From Acidobacteriota bacterium (GTDB lineage: Bacteria > Acidobacteriota > Vicinamibacteria > Vicinamibacterales > UBA8438), in assembly GCA_021296485.1 (NCBI GenBank), contig JAGWAI010000002.1, positions 16,743 to 54,247 on the forward strand: DNA of 37,505 nt, given 5' to 3'. Under the pieces are notes generated by a model. The model saw only the letters and a program-made list of their open reading frames with translations. It was not told the origin of the DNA and did no database searches. The translations under genes were made by a program, and so were the position numbers. This document shows positions 27,869-36,558 of this stretch, one piece after another; the stretch's first letter is position 1, and each line of letters opens with the position of its first letter.

Positions 27869-29406
27869 TCCCATTCGATCGTTGACGGCGGCTTCGAGCT
27901 GATGTCGTACACCACCCGGTTGATGCCCTGCACCTCGTTGACGACGCGCGACGAGATTGTCGCCAGCACCTCGTGCGGCAGGCGCGCCCAGTCGGCCGTC
28001 ATTCCGTCCCGGCTCTCCACCGCGCGTACGGCGATCGTGTACTCGTAGGTGCGCTCGTCGCCCATGACGCCGACGCTCTGGACGGGCAACAATACGGCGA
28101 ACGACTGCCACAGGCGGCGGTACAGGCCGGCGCGTCGAATCTCCTCGGCGACGACGGCATCCGCGCGGCGCAGCAGGTCGAGCCGGGACGGCGTGACCTC
28201 GCCCAGAATCCGGACCGCCAGCCCGGGCCCCGGAAACGGCTGGCGCCAGACGAAGTCGTCTTCCAGACCGAGCGCCGTACCCAAAGCGCGCACCTCGTCC
28301 TTGAACAGCGATCGCAACGGCTCGACCAGGGCGAACCGCAGCCGCTCCGGCAGCCCGCCGACGTTGTGATGACTCTTGATGGGCGCCGACGGTCCGACGA
28401 CCGAGACGCTCTCGATCACGTCCGGATAGAGCGTGCCCTGGGCCAGAAAATCGAATTCGCCGATAGCCCCCGCGGCGCGTTCGAATACGTCGATGAAGGT
28501 CGACCCGATGATTTTCCGCTTCCGCTCCGGATCCGTCACCCCGGCCAGCCGGTCGACGAACAGCGCGCTCGCATCCTCGGCCACGAGCGGCAACTGCATG
28601 CGGCCCTGGAAGCGATCCTCGATCTGCCTGGCCTCATTCAGCCGCAGCAGGCCGTTGTCGACGAAGATGCAGGTCAGGCGGTCACCTATCGCGCGGTGCA
28701 GGAGCACGGCCGCCACCGTGGAGTCGACCCCGCCGCTCAGACCGCACACGACCCGCCCCTGCGGACCGACCTGAGCACGAATGCGGCCGATTGCCTCGTC
28801 GGCGAACGAGGTCATTGTCCAGTCGCCGCGGCAGCCGCAGATATCACGGGCGAAGTTGCGCAGAATGTCGAGGCCGTGTTCCGTGTGCGCCACTTCCGGA
28901 TGGAACAGCAGCCCGTACAACCTCCGCTGCCCGTTTTCCATCGCCGCGACGGGCGCATTGGCGCTCGTCCCGGTAACGTCGAATCCGGCCGGTGCGCCGG
29001 CCACCCGGTCGCCGTGGCTGGCCCAAACGCGCAATTCCTCGGTCCCGGTCGCCAACAACGGGCTGGCGGAGCGGACCGCAACCATGGCGTGTCCGTACTC
29101 CCGTTCGGGCGCCGGAGCGACCTGCCCGCCGAGCGCCCGGGTCATCTCCTGCATGCCGTAGCAGATGCCCAGCACCGGCACGCCCGCGTCGAACCATCCC
29201 TGATCGCAGTGCGGGGCGCGCTTGTCAAGCACACTGGACGGCCCACCGGACAGGACCACTCCCACGGGCCGCCGCTCCCGAATTACATCCGCCGGCGTGT
29301 CGAACGGAATAATCTCCGTGTACACGGAGAGCTCACGAAGGCGTCTCGCGATCAGCTGGGTGTACTGCGAACCGAAGTCGAGGACGAGAATAGTCTGATG
29401 GGCCAC
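27865..29406 (-). CDS. guaA: GMP synthase (glutamine-hydrolysing)
   Basis: The 513-residue enzyme converts XMP to GMP. The N-terminal glutamine amidotransferase domain has VLSGGPSSV, the nucleophile Cys82 in [10 protein letters not shown], and His169 and Glu171 in LFHPEVAHT. The ATP-pyrophosphatase domain has SGGVDS at residues 224-229. The dimerisation domain ends with the canonical PPSTIEWE. The GTG at 29406 puts the start at [20 protein letters not shown]. The longer ATG frame crosses the promoter region and was rejected. It is the first gene of a ten-gene minus-strand run. Confidence 0.96.
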   Translation of the reverse strand: MAHQTILVLDFGSQYTQLIARRLRELSVYTEIIPFDTPADVIRERRPVGVVLSGGPSSVLDKRAPHCDQGWFDAGVPVLGICYGMQEMTRALGGQVAPAPEREYGHAMVAVRSASPLLATGTEELRVWASHGDRVAGAPAGFDVTGTSANAPVAAMENGQRRLYGLLFHPEVAHTEHGLDILRNFARDICGCRGDWTMTSFADEAIGRIRAQVGPQGRVVCGLSGGVDSTVAAVLLHRAIGDRLTCIFVDNGLLRLNEARQIEDRFQGRMQLPLVAEDASALFVDRLAGVTDPERKRKIIGSTFIDVFERAAGAIGEFDFLAQGTLYPDVIESVSVVGPSAPIKSHHNVGGLPERLRFALVEPLRSLFKDEVRALGTALGLEDDFVWRQPFPGPGLAVRILGEVTPSRLDLLRRADAVVAEEIRRAGLYRRLWQSFAVLLPVQSVGVMGDERTYEYTIAVRAVESRDGMTADWARLPHEVLATISSRVVNEVQGINRVVYDISSKPPSTIEWE

Positions 29407-29463
29407 CGGGATCGCGCCGGATCGCCGCGCACGGGACCGCACGTCGAGCGACAGCGTACCGCT

Positions 29464-29493
29464 ATTATAGCGGGGTGAGCACCCTGTTGTGAC
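29464..29493 (-). promoter_or_regulatory. Probable promoter of the guaA-dnaE run
   Basis: A perfect TATAAT is read on the minus strand at 29464-29469. At 18 bp spacing, GTCACA (29488-29493) matches the -35 consensus at four of six positions. Transcription would start near 29457, about 50 nt before the guaA GTG. The -35 region overlaps the start of the divergent gene at 29489. The TATAAT lies in a 9-bp palindrome, so a plus-strand TATTAT is also present. Confidence 0.5.
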
Positions 29494-30739
29494 CACAATA
29501 TTTAGTGGTGGTACCGGCCGGATACGCATGATATGCGCCCTCTGGCTGCTGGCGGCGCTTCTCTGGCCGACACCGATTCGGGCCGAGCGGCGCCCCGCGG
29601 GAATAGTCGAACCGGCGCCCGCTCCCTTCTTCCCCCTGCAGGTCGGCTGGACTGCCGAGTTGGGGGCGCCGCCCGCGACGCGGCCGGGGTACGACTCGGC
29701 GCACGCCTATGTGCCGCTCCGCGACGGCACGTTGTCTGCCGTGCGCCTGCGCGACGGCGAAGTCACCTGGAACATCGATCAGGCGTCTACGTTTCCTCCC
29801 GCTACCGGCGGCGGCACCGTGGTCGTGGCGGACGGCGCCAATCTCGTTGCGCTCGAGGGGGCGACTGGCGCGCAGCTCTGGTCCCGGGATCTCCCGTCGC
29901 AGGTATCGGCGCCGCTCCTGCGCGGCGCGGGTTGGTTGATTGCACCGCTCGAGGGTGGCCAGCTGCTGGCGCTCGAATCCACCGACGGCCGCGAGATTTG
30001 GCGGCGTCCGCTTGGTGGTCCCTTGCGCACGCAGCCCGCGTTCGGCGGCAACCGCCTGTTCGTCCCCATCGACGACGGCCGGCTGGCTGCGCTTGACGTG
30101 ACCACCGGCGCGCTCCTGTGGGAACAGCCGCTCAGCGGCAACCCGCGGGAGGTATTGCCGCTCGACGCCGTGTTCGTCGGCACGACCGGCAATTACCTGT
30201 ACCGGATATCGCCCGCCAACGGCCGCATCGAATGGCGCTGGCGTACCGGCGGCGACGTTATCGGTGCGCCGATCGTCGACGAGGAACGCGTCTACTTTGC
30301 ATCGCTGGACAACATGGTATGGGCGCTCGACCGCGACAGCGGCGTGCAGCGCTGGCGGGAAGTGCTGCCGCGGCGCCCGCGCGCGGTACCCGGTCTGGTC
30401 GGCGAGCTGCTGCTGGTATCCGGCGTCTCCGAGCAGCTCCCGTCGTTCAAGCGCGAATCCGGTGAGCCGGGGAATGCCATCGCCGCCCCCGGCGAGCTGG
30501 GGGCACCGCCCTACGTGGCCCCGTCGCTGGCCGCGGCCGGCTTGCGGATGGTGTTTCTGGTGGCTGACGGCCGGTTGGTCGGCATGCGGCGGCCGGCGCC
30601 GCCGCCCGCCTGGTCGCTCGTCGAGCCGCTGCCGCCGCTGCAACCAGCGACGTACGGCATCCTGCCGTCCACGCCAATCGCACTCGAACCGGTCACCCTG
30701 GCGCCGGTATTGACGCCGGCGGGCATCGCGCTGCAATGA
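29489..30739 (+). CDS. Secreted PQQ-type beta-propeller protein (BamB-like)
   Basis: The 416-residue product has a signal peptide (about 1-31, [20 protein letters not shown] then Ala). Repeated propeller blades follow, each with a Gly-x-x-x-Trp core: [48 protein letters not shown] and [10 protein letters not shown]. This is the PQQ_2/BamB fold. In BamB it is a scaffold without bound cofactor, and quinone-binding residues cannot be judged here, so an enzyme role is not claimed. There is no lipobox, unlike BamB. The start is GTG 29489; ATG 29528 would leave a signal peptide without a basic n-region. The last four bases overlap the kinase start (ATGA), implying joint function with that membrane sensor. 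Confidence 0.82.
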   Translation: MTTIFSGGTGRIRMICALWLLAALLWPTPIRAERRPAGIVEPAPAPFFPLQVGWTAELGAPPATRPGYDSAHAYVPLRDGTLSAVRLRDGEVTWNIDQASTFPPATGGGTVVVADGANLVALEGATGAQLWSRDLPSQVSAPLLRGAGWLIAPLEGGQLLALESTDGREIWRRPLGGPLRTQPAFGGNRLFVPIDDGRLAALDVTTGALLWEQPLSGNPREVLPLDAVFVGTTGNYLYRISPANGRIEWRWRTGGDVIGAPIVDEERVYFASLDNMVWALDRDSGVQRWREVLPRRPRAVPGLVGELLLVSGVSEQLPSFKRESGEPGNAIAAPGELGAPPYVAPSLAAAGLRMVFLVADGRLVGMRRPAPPPAWSLVEPLPPLQPATYGILPSTPIALEPVTLAPVLTPAGIALQ

Positions 30740-33700
30740 GCGGTAACGGCTACTGGCGGCAACTTGCGGCGGCCGGTCTCATCATCGCCGGCGCCGGCGC
30801 GATTCAGCTCGCCGGCGGGCTGGTGGAGCTTGCGCGCCTGGGCGTAACCGATGATGCAGCATTTGCGGGCATCGAGCGCCAGGCAACACAACGCTTCGAG
30901 ACCATGGCGGCGGCGCTCGAAACGCTTGCCGTAAGGCTGGCCGCGCGGCCCGCCGTCATGGCCGGGTTGCGAGGTGAGCCCAACTCGGCGGCGGCGCTCT
31001 TCGACGCCGTGCGCGCGGCGCCCGAGGGCAGCGCCGGCGCCGACGCGGCGATAACGGTCTACGACGACATGGGCGCCGCGCGCGCCTGGACGGGACGTCC
31101 ATCGGAGATCGCCCTCGAGCGCATCCTGGGCGGCCAGACGTTTTTCGTTGCGCCGGGGTCGCTCGGTCTGCGTCTCGTCTACATCGAGCCGCTCCACGAC
31201 GCGTTCTCTGACAGCAGCCCGCCACCGCGCATCGGATCGATTGCCGCAGAGTTCGTACTCTCGCCGGCGCTCGGCGTAACCGCGACGCCCGCGGGGCCGT
31301 TCAACCTGCGGTCGACCATAGCCGACGTTTCGGTGCGGGCGACAGGCGCCGCCGGGGACCGCAGCACGCGGCAGCCGGACGGCGCGCTCCGTTTCGATCT
31401 TCTGTCCCCACGGGGCGGTCCGCTCCTGGAGGCGTCCGTTGCGGTCGCGGACCTGCGCATGACGCGCATCCGCTGGCGGCGCGCGGTCACGAATCTGACG
31501 CTGCTGTTCGTGGCGCTCGCAATCATCGCGGCGGTACTCATCGCGCTCCGCCGGCTGCCGCGCGGCGGCCCGCCGCTGAACCTTGTCGGCCGCGCCGCGC
31601 TTGCCGTTGTCGGCCTTGGGGGCGCCGGCCTTCTGCTGCGGGCGTCAAACGCACCGGAAGCGGGCCGCGGCAGGTTGTTCGCACCGGATGTGTACAGCTC
31701 CCGCCTGCTGCCGGACCTCCTGCGTTCTCCCGCCGATCTCCTGGTCTACGGCGTGCTCGCCGCGGCACTGGCGCTCGTCGCCGCCGCCCTGTTGCAACAC
31801 ATCCGTCCCGCGGCGCGGCGGCTGCGGCGCACGCCTTCCCGCCGCGGGCTCGTGCCGTTTCTGCTGACGCATGCGGTTGGCGGGCTCGTGCTCGCCGTGC
31901 TCACGATCGGCTTGCACGCGATGACCCGTGACGCCGCCTTCAACTCGACCGTCGATCTCCTCCATACGTCGCTGGCACCCTGGGATGCGGGACGCATCGC
32001 TCTGCTCTGCGGCCTGATCCTGGCGGCCGTCGGCGCGGTATGGAGCGGCGCCGTCGTGCTGGCGACCACGCGCGCCCTATGGCGCTATCCACGCCGCCGG
32101 CTGTTGCCGCTGCTGGGGACCATCGCAGCGTGGGGCGCCCCCGGCGCGGCCGGCATGGTCTGGCTGGGACAACCGCTGCTGCCCGGCCTCATCCTGCCGG
32201 TTGGAACGATACTGGCCGCCTTGGCGATGCCGGCCGTCCGGCCGCGGTTTCGCCACACGTCCCAGGCCGCGCGCGTGCTCGTGATGTTGCTGGCGGTCGC
32301 CGCACCGGCGCTGCTGCTGTACCCGTTGCTGGCGCACCATGCGGACCGTGCCAAGCGACAGCTCGTCGAGACACGCTACGCCCGCCAGGCGGCGCGCCAC
32401 CCCGCCGATCTGCAGGGGTTTCTGAACCGCTCCCTGGGTCAGATCGACGAACTGGCCGAGCTGCAGGCGGTGATGTCGGCACCCGTCCGACGGCCGGGCG
32501 CCGATCAGGCTTTCTCCATCTGGCGCCAAACGGAACTGGCGCAGTTGCGGCTGACATCGGCCATCGAGCTGTACGACGCCGGGGGCGGCCTGATCAGCCG
32601 CTTCGCACTGAATTTTCCGGAGTACGCGGATGTGCCGCAACGCTGGGTATCCAGCGGCTGCGAATGGGAGATCTTCGGCGAGGCGGCGCCCTTCGGATCG
32701 GAGGAACGCCGCATCCTGCACGGCGAGCGCGCCATCTGCATCCCCGCCCCGAGCGGCGGCGCACCTGTCGTTCAAGGTTCGGTCGTCGTGCATCTGGCCC
32801 TCGACTACCAGGCGCTGCCGTTCATCTCACCCCAGAATCCATACGTCGAGCTGCTCCGCGAACGACCCGACGCCGGCGCGGAGCGCCGCGACGTGGAGCT
32901 GGTCATCTACGGCTGGGGACTGCAGCCGATATTCACGTCGGGCTCCAGCCCGTGGACCGTGGACGACGATCTGTTCGCGCGCATCTATGCCTCCCGGGAG
33001 CCGTTCTGGACCACCCGCGCCAAGGGCGGCCGGCGCTACGACCTGTACGTGGTCAACAACCGCGCCGGCATCTACGCGCTCGGCTACCCCGCGTTCGGGC
33101 TCTTCGACCACCTGGTCCGGCTGGTCGAAATCACGGCCCTGGTCGGGTTGGGCTGGCTCGCGCTGCTGCTGCTTGCGGTATGCGCGACGCCATGGACGAC
33201 CGGCTGGACCGGATTCGGCCGCGACCTGTTCCGCGAGGTGCGCACCAGCTTCTATCGCCGCCTGTTCCTGGCCTTCGTCGCCGCTACCGTGATCCCGGTG
33301 CTGGCGCTCGCACTCGTGATCCGCATCTACCTCTCCGCCCAGCTGCGCGCGGACGTCGAGACCGGCGCCGCCCGCACGGCTGCCGTGGCGCAACGGGTTA
33401 TCGAGGAGTCGTTCGGTCTGCAGCAGACGGGTGAGGAGCCGGCCGCCATCATCAACGACGACCTGCTGGTGTTCATCAGCCAGGTGATTGATCAGGACGT
33501 CAACATATTCGAGGGCTCGCAACTGCTGGCCACCAGCGAGCGCGACCTGTTCGCCTCGGGCCTGTTGCCTACGCGGACGCCGGCCGGCCTCTATGACGCC
33601 ATCGTGCTGCAGCGTGTCTCCGGCTACGTGGCGGAGGATGTAATCGGCGACCTGCAGTACCTGGTCGCGGCGACGCCGATCCGGGCCGGCGGCCGCGACG

Positions 33701-34680
33701 CCATCCTGACCGTACCGCTTACCTCCCGGCAGCAGGAAATAGAAGATCAGATCGCCAATCTCGATCGCGCCATCCTGATCGGCGTGGCCCTGTTCGTCCT
33801 GCTCGGCGCGGCAAGCGGCTACTACCTCGCGGAACGCATTGCCGACCCCGTCAAGCGCCTTACGCGCGCCACGAAGCGGATAGCGCGCGGCGAATTCGAC
33901 GCCCAGGTGGCCGTCAGGTCCGCAGACGAGCTGCAGCGACTCGTGGCGGCGTTCAACCGGATGGCGCTTGACCTCAAGGACCAGCAGCAGCGGCTGGAGC
34001 GGACGCACCGCATCGAGGCGTGGGGCGAAATGGCCCGCCAGGTGGCGCACGAAATCAAGAACCCGCTGACGCCCGTGCAACTTTCCGCAGAGCATCTGCT
34101 GCGGGTCAACCGCGACCGCGGCGAGCCGCTCGGACCGGTGCTGCAAACCTGCGTCGATTCGATACTGGCGCAGGTGCGCATACTCCGGCAGATCGCGTCC
34201 GAGTTCTCCAGCTACGCCTCCTCCCCCACGGTGAATCAGGAGGAAACCGACCTCGGCGCGCTCGTGCAGGATGTGCTGGCGCCCTATCTGCCGGGCCTGG
34301 AAGGCCGTATCACCGTGGCGAGCGACCTCGAGACCGGTCTGCCGCCTGTCTCCGTCGATCGCACGTTGGTCGCGCGTGCGCTCACCAACGTCATCGACAA
34401 CGCGCTGCATGCGATGCCCGGCCAGGGGTCGCTCGAGGTGCGCGCGGCGCCGCAGGATGCCGCCGTATCCCTGGTGGTCCGCGACACCGGCGTCGGCATC
34501 GACGAGGCGACCCTGCAGCGGATCTTCGAGCCCTACTTCTCCACCAAGGTATCCGGCACTGGGCTGGGCATGGCAATCGCCAAACGAAACGTAGAGCTGA
34601 GCGGCGGACGGATCGCCGTAGAGAGCCGGCTGCACACCGGCACGGTGGTAACCATCGCCTTTCCGGCCCTGCCGGGCTAG
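30736..34680 (+). CDS. Very large multi-membrane NtrY-like sensor histidine kinase
   Basis: The 1314-residue protein starts with a helix (about 7-29) and a first extracytoplasmic segment (about 30-245). A block of about seven membrane helices follows (about 250-535), then a second extracytoplasmic domain (about 542-795), a helix (798-818), another helix (842-864) and a third sensor segment (about 866-1010). After a further helix come a HAMP domain (about 1031-1083), a HisKA domain with phosphoacceptor His1105 in RQVAHEIKNPLTPVQLS, and an ATPase domain with NVIDNALHAM, VRDTGVGID and GTGLGMAIAKRN. The HisKA box is of the NtrB/NtrY type. There is no PAS or receiver domain, and no response regulator gene lies beside it. 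It is coupled to the propeller gene by a 4-bp overlap. Confidence 0.9.
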   Translation: MSGNGYWRQLAAAGLIIAGAGAIQLAGGLVELARLGVTDDAAFAGIERQATQRFETMAAALETLAVRLAARPAVMAGLRGEPNSAAALFDAVRAAPEGSAGADAAITVYDDMGAARAWTGRPSEIALERILGGQTFFVAPGSLGLRLVYIEPLHDAFSDSSPPPRIGSIAAEFVLSPALGVTATPAGPFNLRSTIADVSVRATGAAGDRSTRQPDGALRFDLLSPRGGPLLEASVAVADLRMTRIRWRRAVTNLTLLFVALAIIAAVLIALRRLPRGGPPLNLVGRAALAVVGLGGAGLLLRASNAPEAGRGRLFAPDVYSSRLLPDLLRSPADLLVYGVLAAALALVAAALLQHIRPAARRLRRTPSRRGLVPFLLTHAVGGLVLAVLTIGLHAMTRDAAFNSTVDLLHTSLAPWDAGRIALLCGLILAAVGAVWSGAVVLATTRALWRYPRRRLLPLLGTIAAWGAPGAAGMVWLGQPLLPGLILPVGTILAALAMPAVRPRFRHTSQAARVLVMLLAVAAPALLLYPLLAHHADRAKRQLVETRYARQAARHPADLQGFLNRSLGQIDELAELQAVMSAPVRRPGADQAFSIWRQTELAQLRLTSAIELYDAGGGLISRFALNFPEYADVPQRWVSSGCEWEIFGEAAPFGSEERRILHGERAICIPAPSGGAPVVQGSVVVHLALDYQALPFISPQNPYVELLRERPDAGAERRDVELVIYGWGLQPIFTSGSSPWTVDDDLFARIYASREPFWTTRAKGGRRYDLYVVNNRAGIYALGYPAFGLFDHLVRLVEITALVGLGWLALLLLAVCATPWTTGWTGFGRDLFREVRTSFYRRLFLAFVAATVIPVLALALVIRIYLSAQLRADVETGAARTAAVAQRVIEESFGLQQTGEEPAAIINDDLLVFISQVIDQDVNIFEGSQLLATSERDLFASGLLPTRTPAGLYDAIVLQRVSGYVAEDVIGDLQYLVAATPIRAGGRDAILTVPLTSRQQEIEDQIANLDRAILIGVALFVLLGAASGYYLAERIADPVKRLTRATKRIARGEFDAQVAVRSADELQRLVAAFNRMALDLKDQQQRLERTHRIEAWGEMARQVAHEIKNPLTPVQLSAEHLLRVNRDRGEPLGPVLQTCVDSILAQVRILRQIASEFSSYASSPTVNQEETDLGALVQDVLAPYLPGLEGRITVASDLETGLPPVSVDRTLVARALTNVIDNALHAMPGQGSLEVRAAPQDAAVSLVVRDTGVGIDEATLQRIFEPYFSTKVSGTGLGMAIAKRNVELSGGRIAVESRLHTGTVVTIAFPALPG

Positions 34681-35483
34681 GACGCGCTTCGATCCCGCCG
34701 TGGTTCCTGCTGTGGCTGCAGCTGTTCTTCAGTGCGCTGCCGGCGGCGCACCCTGGAGATGACCAGGCCAATCAGGCCCGAGGCGAGATAGGTGTAGGCC
34801 ATGAGCGCCAGCACGACCGGCGGGTTGCTGGCGATGGCCGCGATCACACCGGCCACGACCAGCAGCACCAGCGACGGCTGCCGGCGTCCCGGGATCAGGG
34901 TATGGAAGCTGCGGTAGCGGATGCGGCTGACCATCAGTCCCGCCGCCACGAGCACGATGGCCAGGGCGGACGCGGATGCGACGACGTTGTCGAGACCGCC
35001 GGGATAGGCATAGACGGTGCCGGCCAGCACGCCGGCGGCGGGCGGGCTCGGCAATCCGACGAAGTAGCGCCGGTCGCCGCCTTTGCCCTGGATGTTGAAG
35101 CGGGCCAGCCGAATGGCCGTCGCGGTCACGTACAGGAAGCCGGCGGCCCAACCGAACCGCCCGAGCGATTCCAGGCCCCAGCTGAACACCAGCACCGCCG
35201 GCGCGACGCCGAACGAGATCACGTCGGCCAGCGAGTCGAACTCCACGCCGAAGTCGCTCGACGTACCCGTCATGCGGGCGATGCGCCCGTCGAGGGTATC
35301 CAGGATCATCGCGAAACCGATCAGCGGTGCGGCCGTGGCGTAGTCGCCGCGCATGGCGAACACGATGGATGCCCACCCGCAGAACATGTTCCCGACCGTG
35401 AACATGCCGGGCAACAGGTATACGCCGCGCTGGAAGCGCCGCTCGCGCCGCGGCCGCCGGAAGATGGAGAGCACTCTCGGCAT
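34677..35483 (-). CDS. pssA: CDP-diacylglycerol-serine O-phosphatidyltransferase
   Basis: The 268-residue membrane enzyme belongs to the CDP-alcohol phosphatidyltransferases. The motif DG-x2-AR-x8-G-x3-D-x3-D is complete: Asp65-Gly66, Ala69-Arg70, Gly79, Asp83 and Asp87, within DTLDGRIARMTG and FGVEFDSLADV. About eight hydrophobic helices follow the family pattern. It makes phosphatidylserine from CDP-diacylglycerol and serine, the substrate for Psd encoded 3 bp upstream. The C-terminus is polar, rich in Gln and Arg. Its TAG stop shares a CTAG with the stop of the convergent kinase gene. Confidence 0.93.
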   Translation of the reverse strand: MPRVLSIFRRPRRERRFQRGVYLLPGMFTVGNMFCGWASIVFAMRGDYATAAPLIGFAMILDTLDGRIARMTGTSSDFGVEFDSLADVISFGVAPAVLVFSWGLESLGRFGWAAGFLYVTATAIRLARFNIQGKGGDRRYFVGLPSPPAAGVLAGTVYAYPGGLDNVVASASALAIVLVAAGLMVSRIRYRSFHTLIPGRRQPSLVLLVVAGVIAAIASNPPVVLALMAYTYLASGLIGLVISRVRRRQRTEEQLQPQQEPRRDRSAS

Positions 35484-35486
35484 GGG

Positions 35487-36134
35487 CTAGGAGCTCGCAT
35501 CCGGCGGCGATGCCAATTCCGCCACCACCGTTTCACCGCCCCGCACGGTGTCGCCGGCCCGTACACGCAGCGGCACCCCTTCGGGAATGAAAAGGTCCAT
35601 TCGCGATCCGAACTTCATGACCCCCAGACGCTGGCCAGTATCGACGGCCATTCCGGGCGCCAGCCGGCAGACGACTCGCCGCGCAAGCACCCCGACAACC
35701 TGCCGGCATACCACCGTCTGCCCGGCATGGCTGAACCAAGTCTCGCAGCGTTCATTCTCATCCGCCGCCTCGGCACGATACGCGGGCAGAAAACGACCGC
35801 TCCGATACTCCACGCGCGTTACTGTACCGCTCACCGGCACGCGGTTCACGTGCACGTCCATGAGCGACAGGAATACGCTCACCTGCTGCCAGGCGCCGGC
35901 GGGCGCCACGTCGGACCTCGCCGGACCCGCCTCGACGACGCGGCCGTCGGCCGGTGCAACCACTACGCCCTGCTTTGACGGGGGTTGCCGCGCGGGATCC
36001 CGGAAGAAGAAACCGAAGAAACCGGCCAACACCGCGGCGGCGGCGGCCGGAATGTCGAATCCCAGCACTAGCAGGAGGACGCCGACCACGAGTGCGCCGG
36101 CGATGAACGGGGCGCCGGCTGGATCGATGCGCAT
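35487..36134 (-). CDS. psd: Phosphatidylserine decarboxylase, short Archaeal/PSD-B type
   Basis: The 215-residue proenzyme has two N-terminal hydrophobic segments (about 8-45), then FFFRDPARQPP and VVVAPADGRV. The maturation site is KFGSRMDLF, where self-cleavage at Gly176-Ser177 would turn Ser177 into the pyruvoyl cofactor and give a large beta and a small alpha chain. The SVFLSLMDVHVNRVPVSG segment is typical. It decarboxylates phosphatidylserine to phosphatidylethanolamine. The gene is 3 bp upstream of pssA in the same direction, giving a two-step pathway. A strong hairpin rather than a Shine-Dalgarno lies directly before the ATG. Confidence 0.93.
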   Translation of the reverse strand: MRIDPAGAPFIAGALVVGVLLLVLGFDIPAAAAAVLAGFFGFFFRDPARQPPSKQGVVVAPADGRVVEAGPARSDVAPAGAWQQVSVFLSLMDVHVNRVPVSGTVTRVEYRSGRFLPAYRAEAADENERCETWFSHAGQTVVCRQVVGVLARRVVCRLAPGMAVDTGQRLGVMKFGSRMDLFIPEGVPLRVRAGDTVRGGETVVAELASPPDASS

Positions 36135-36141
36135 AGTGTCT

Positions 36142-36160
36142 CGGCGCGCTCTGCGCGCCG
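36142..36160. repeat. 8-bp stem, 3-nt loop hairpin just before psd
   Basis: CGGCGCGC and GCGCGCCG flank a TCT (plus strand) loop. In the minus-strand mRNA the stem ends 7 nt before the psd ATG, where a ribosome-binding site would be. It could damp translation or be a GC-rich spacer between the DUF465 gene and psd. No T-run is present. Confidence 0.55.
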
Positions 36161-36211
36161 CGCACCAGACGGCGCAGCGCGGACAGGCCGTATGGACCGG
36201 GCGGGAGCGGT

Positions 36212-36469
36212 TCAGCCCCGGACCGGCGATTCCAGCGCCGGCACGGCGGCGGGGGCGCTGTGGCGGCGGAGAATCTCCTCCATGCGATCCTTGAGCTGCA
36301 ACTTGCGTTTCTTGAGGACGGCCTTTTCGCGCTCTTCCTGACCGGTTCGATAGAGCTGGCGCGAGAGCTCGCCCAGCCGTGAATCGAGGTCTCGATGTTG
36401 TGCCGCGAGTCGACGGAACTCTTCGTCCGTCTGCAGGAGAGACTCCCGCAACTGCTGCGAACCTGTCAT
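36212..36469 (-). CDS. Small YdcH/DUF465 family protein
   Basis: The 85-residue protein is highly charged and helical. Its central part (about residues 10-70) contains FRRLAAQHRDLDSRLGEL and the signature LKKRKLQLKDRMEEILRR, matching the DUF465/YdcH family of small coiled-coil proteins. Their function is unknown. The ATG at 36469 has an AGGAGA site about 5 nt upstream; the longer frame has no support. It lies 89 bp after tsaB and 77 bp before psd in the same direction, so it may share their transcript. Confidence 0.85.
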   Translation of the reverse strand: MTGSQQLRESLLQTDEEFRRLAAQHRDLDSRLGELSRQLYRTGQEEREKAVLKKRKLQLKDRMEEILRRHSAPAAVPALESPVRG

Positions 36470-36558
36470 TTCGTCTCCTGGTACTGGGATTCGCCGAAGC
36501 CGCGCGCGAGGGAGAAAGACCGCACCGCCATCATCAGCCAACGGAAGCTATCACACGG

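Noticed and set aside
24167-28048. A 1293-residue open frame on the plus strand, opposite dnaE
   Set aside because: It mirrors dnaE in antisense and is rich in Arg, His, Val and Leu from GC-biased codons. No family character, and dnaE is unmistakable on the other strand.
32827-34635. A 602-residue minus-strand frame opposite the large kinase
   Set aside because: Shadow of the kinase's HAMP, HisKA and ATPase coding sequence; composition and lack of motifs argue against a gene.
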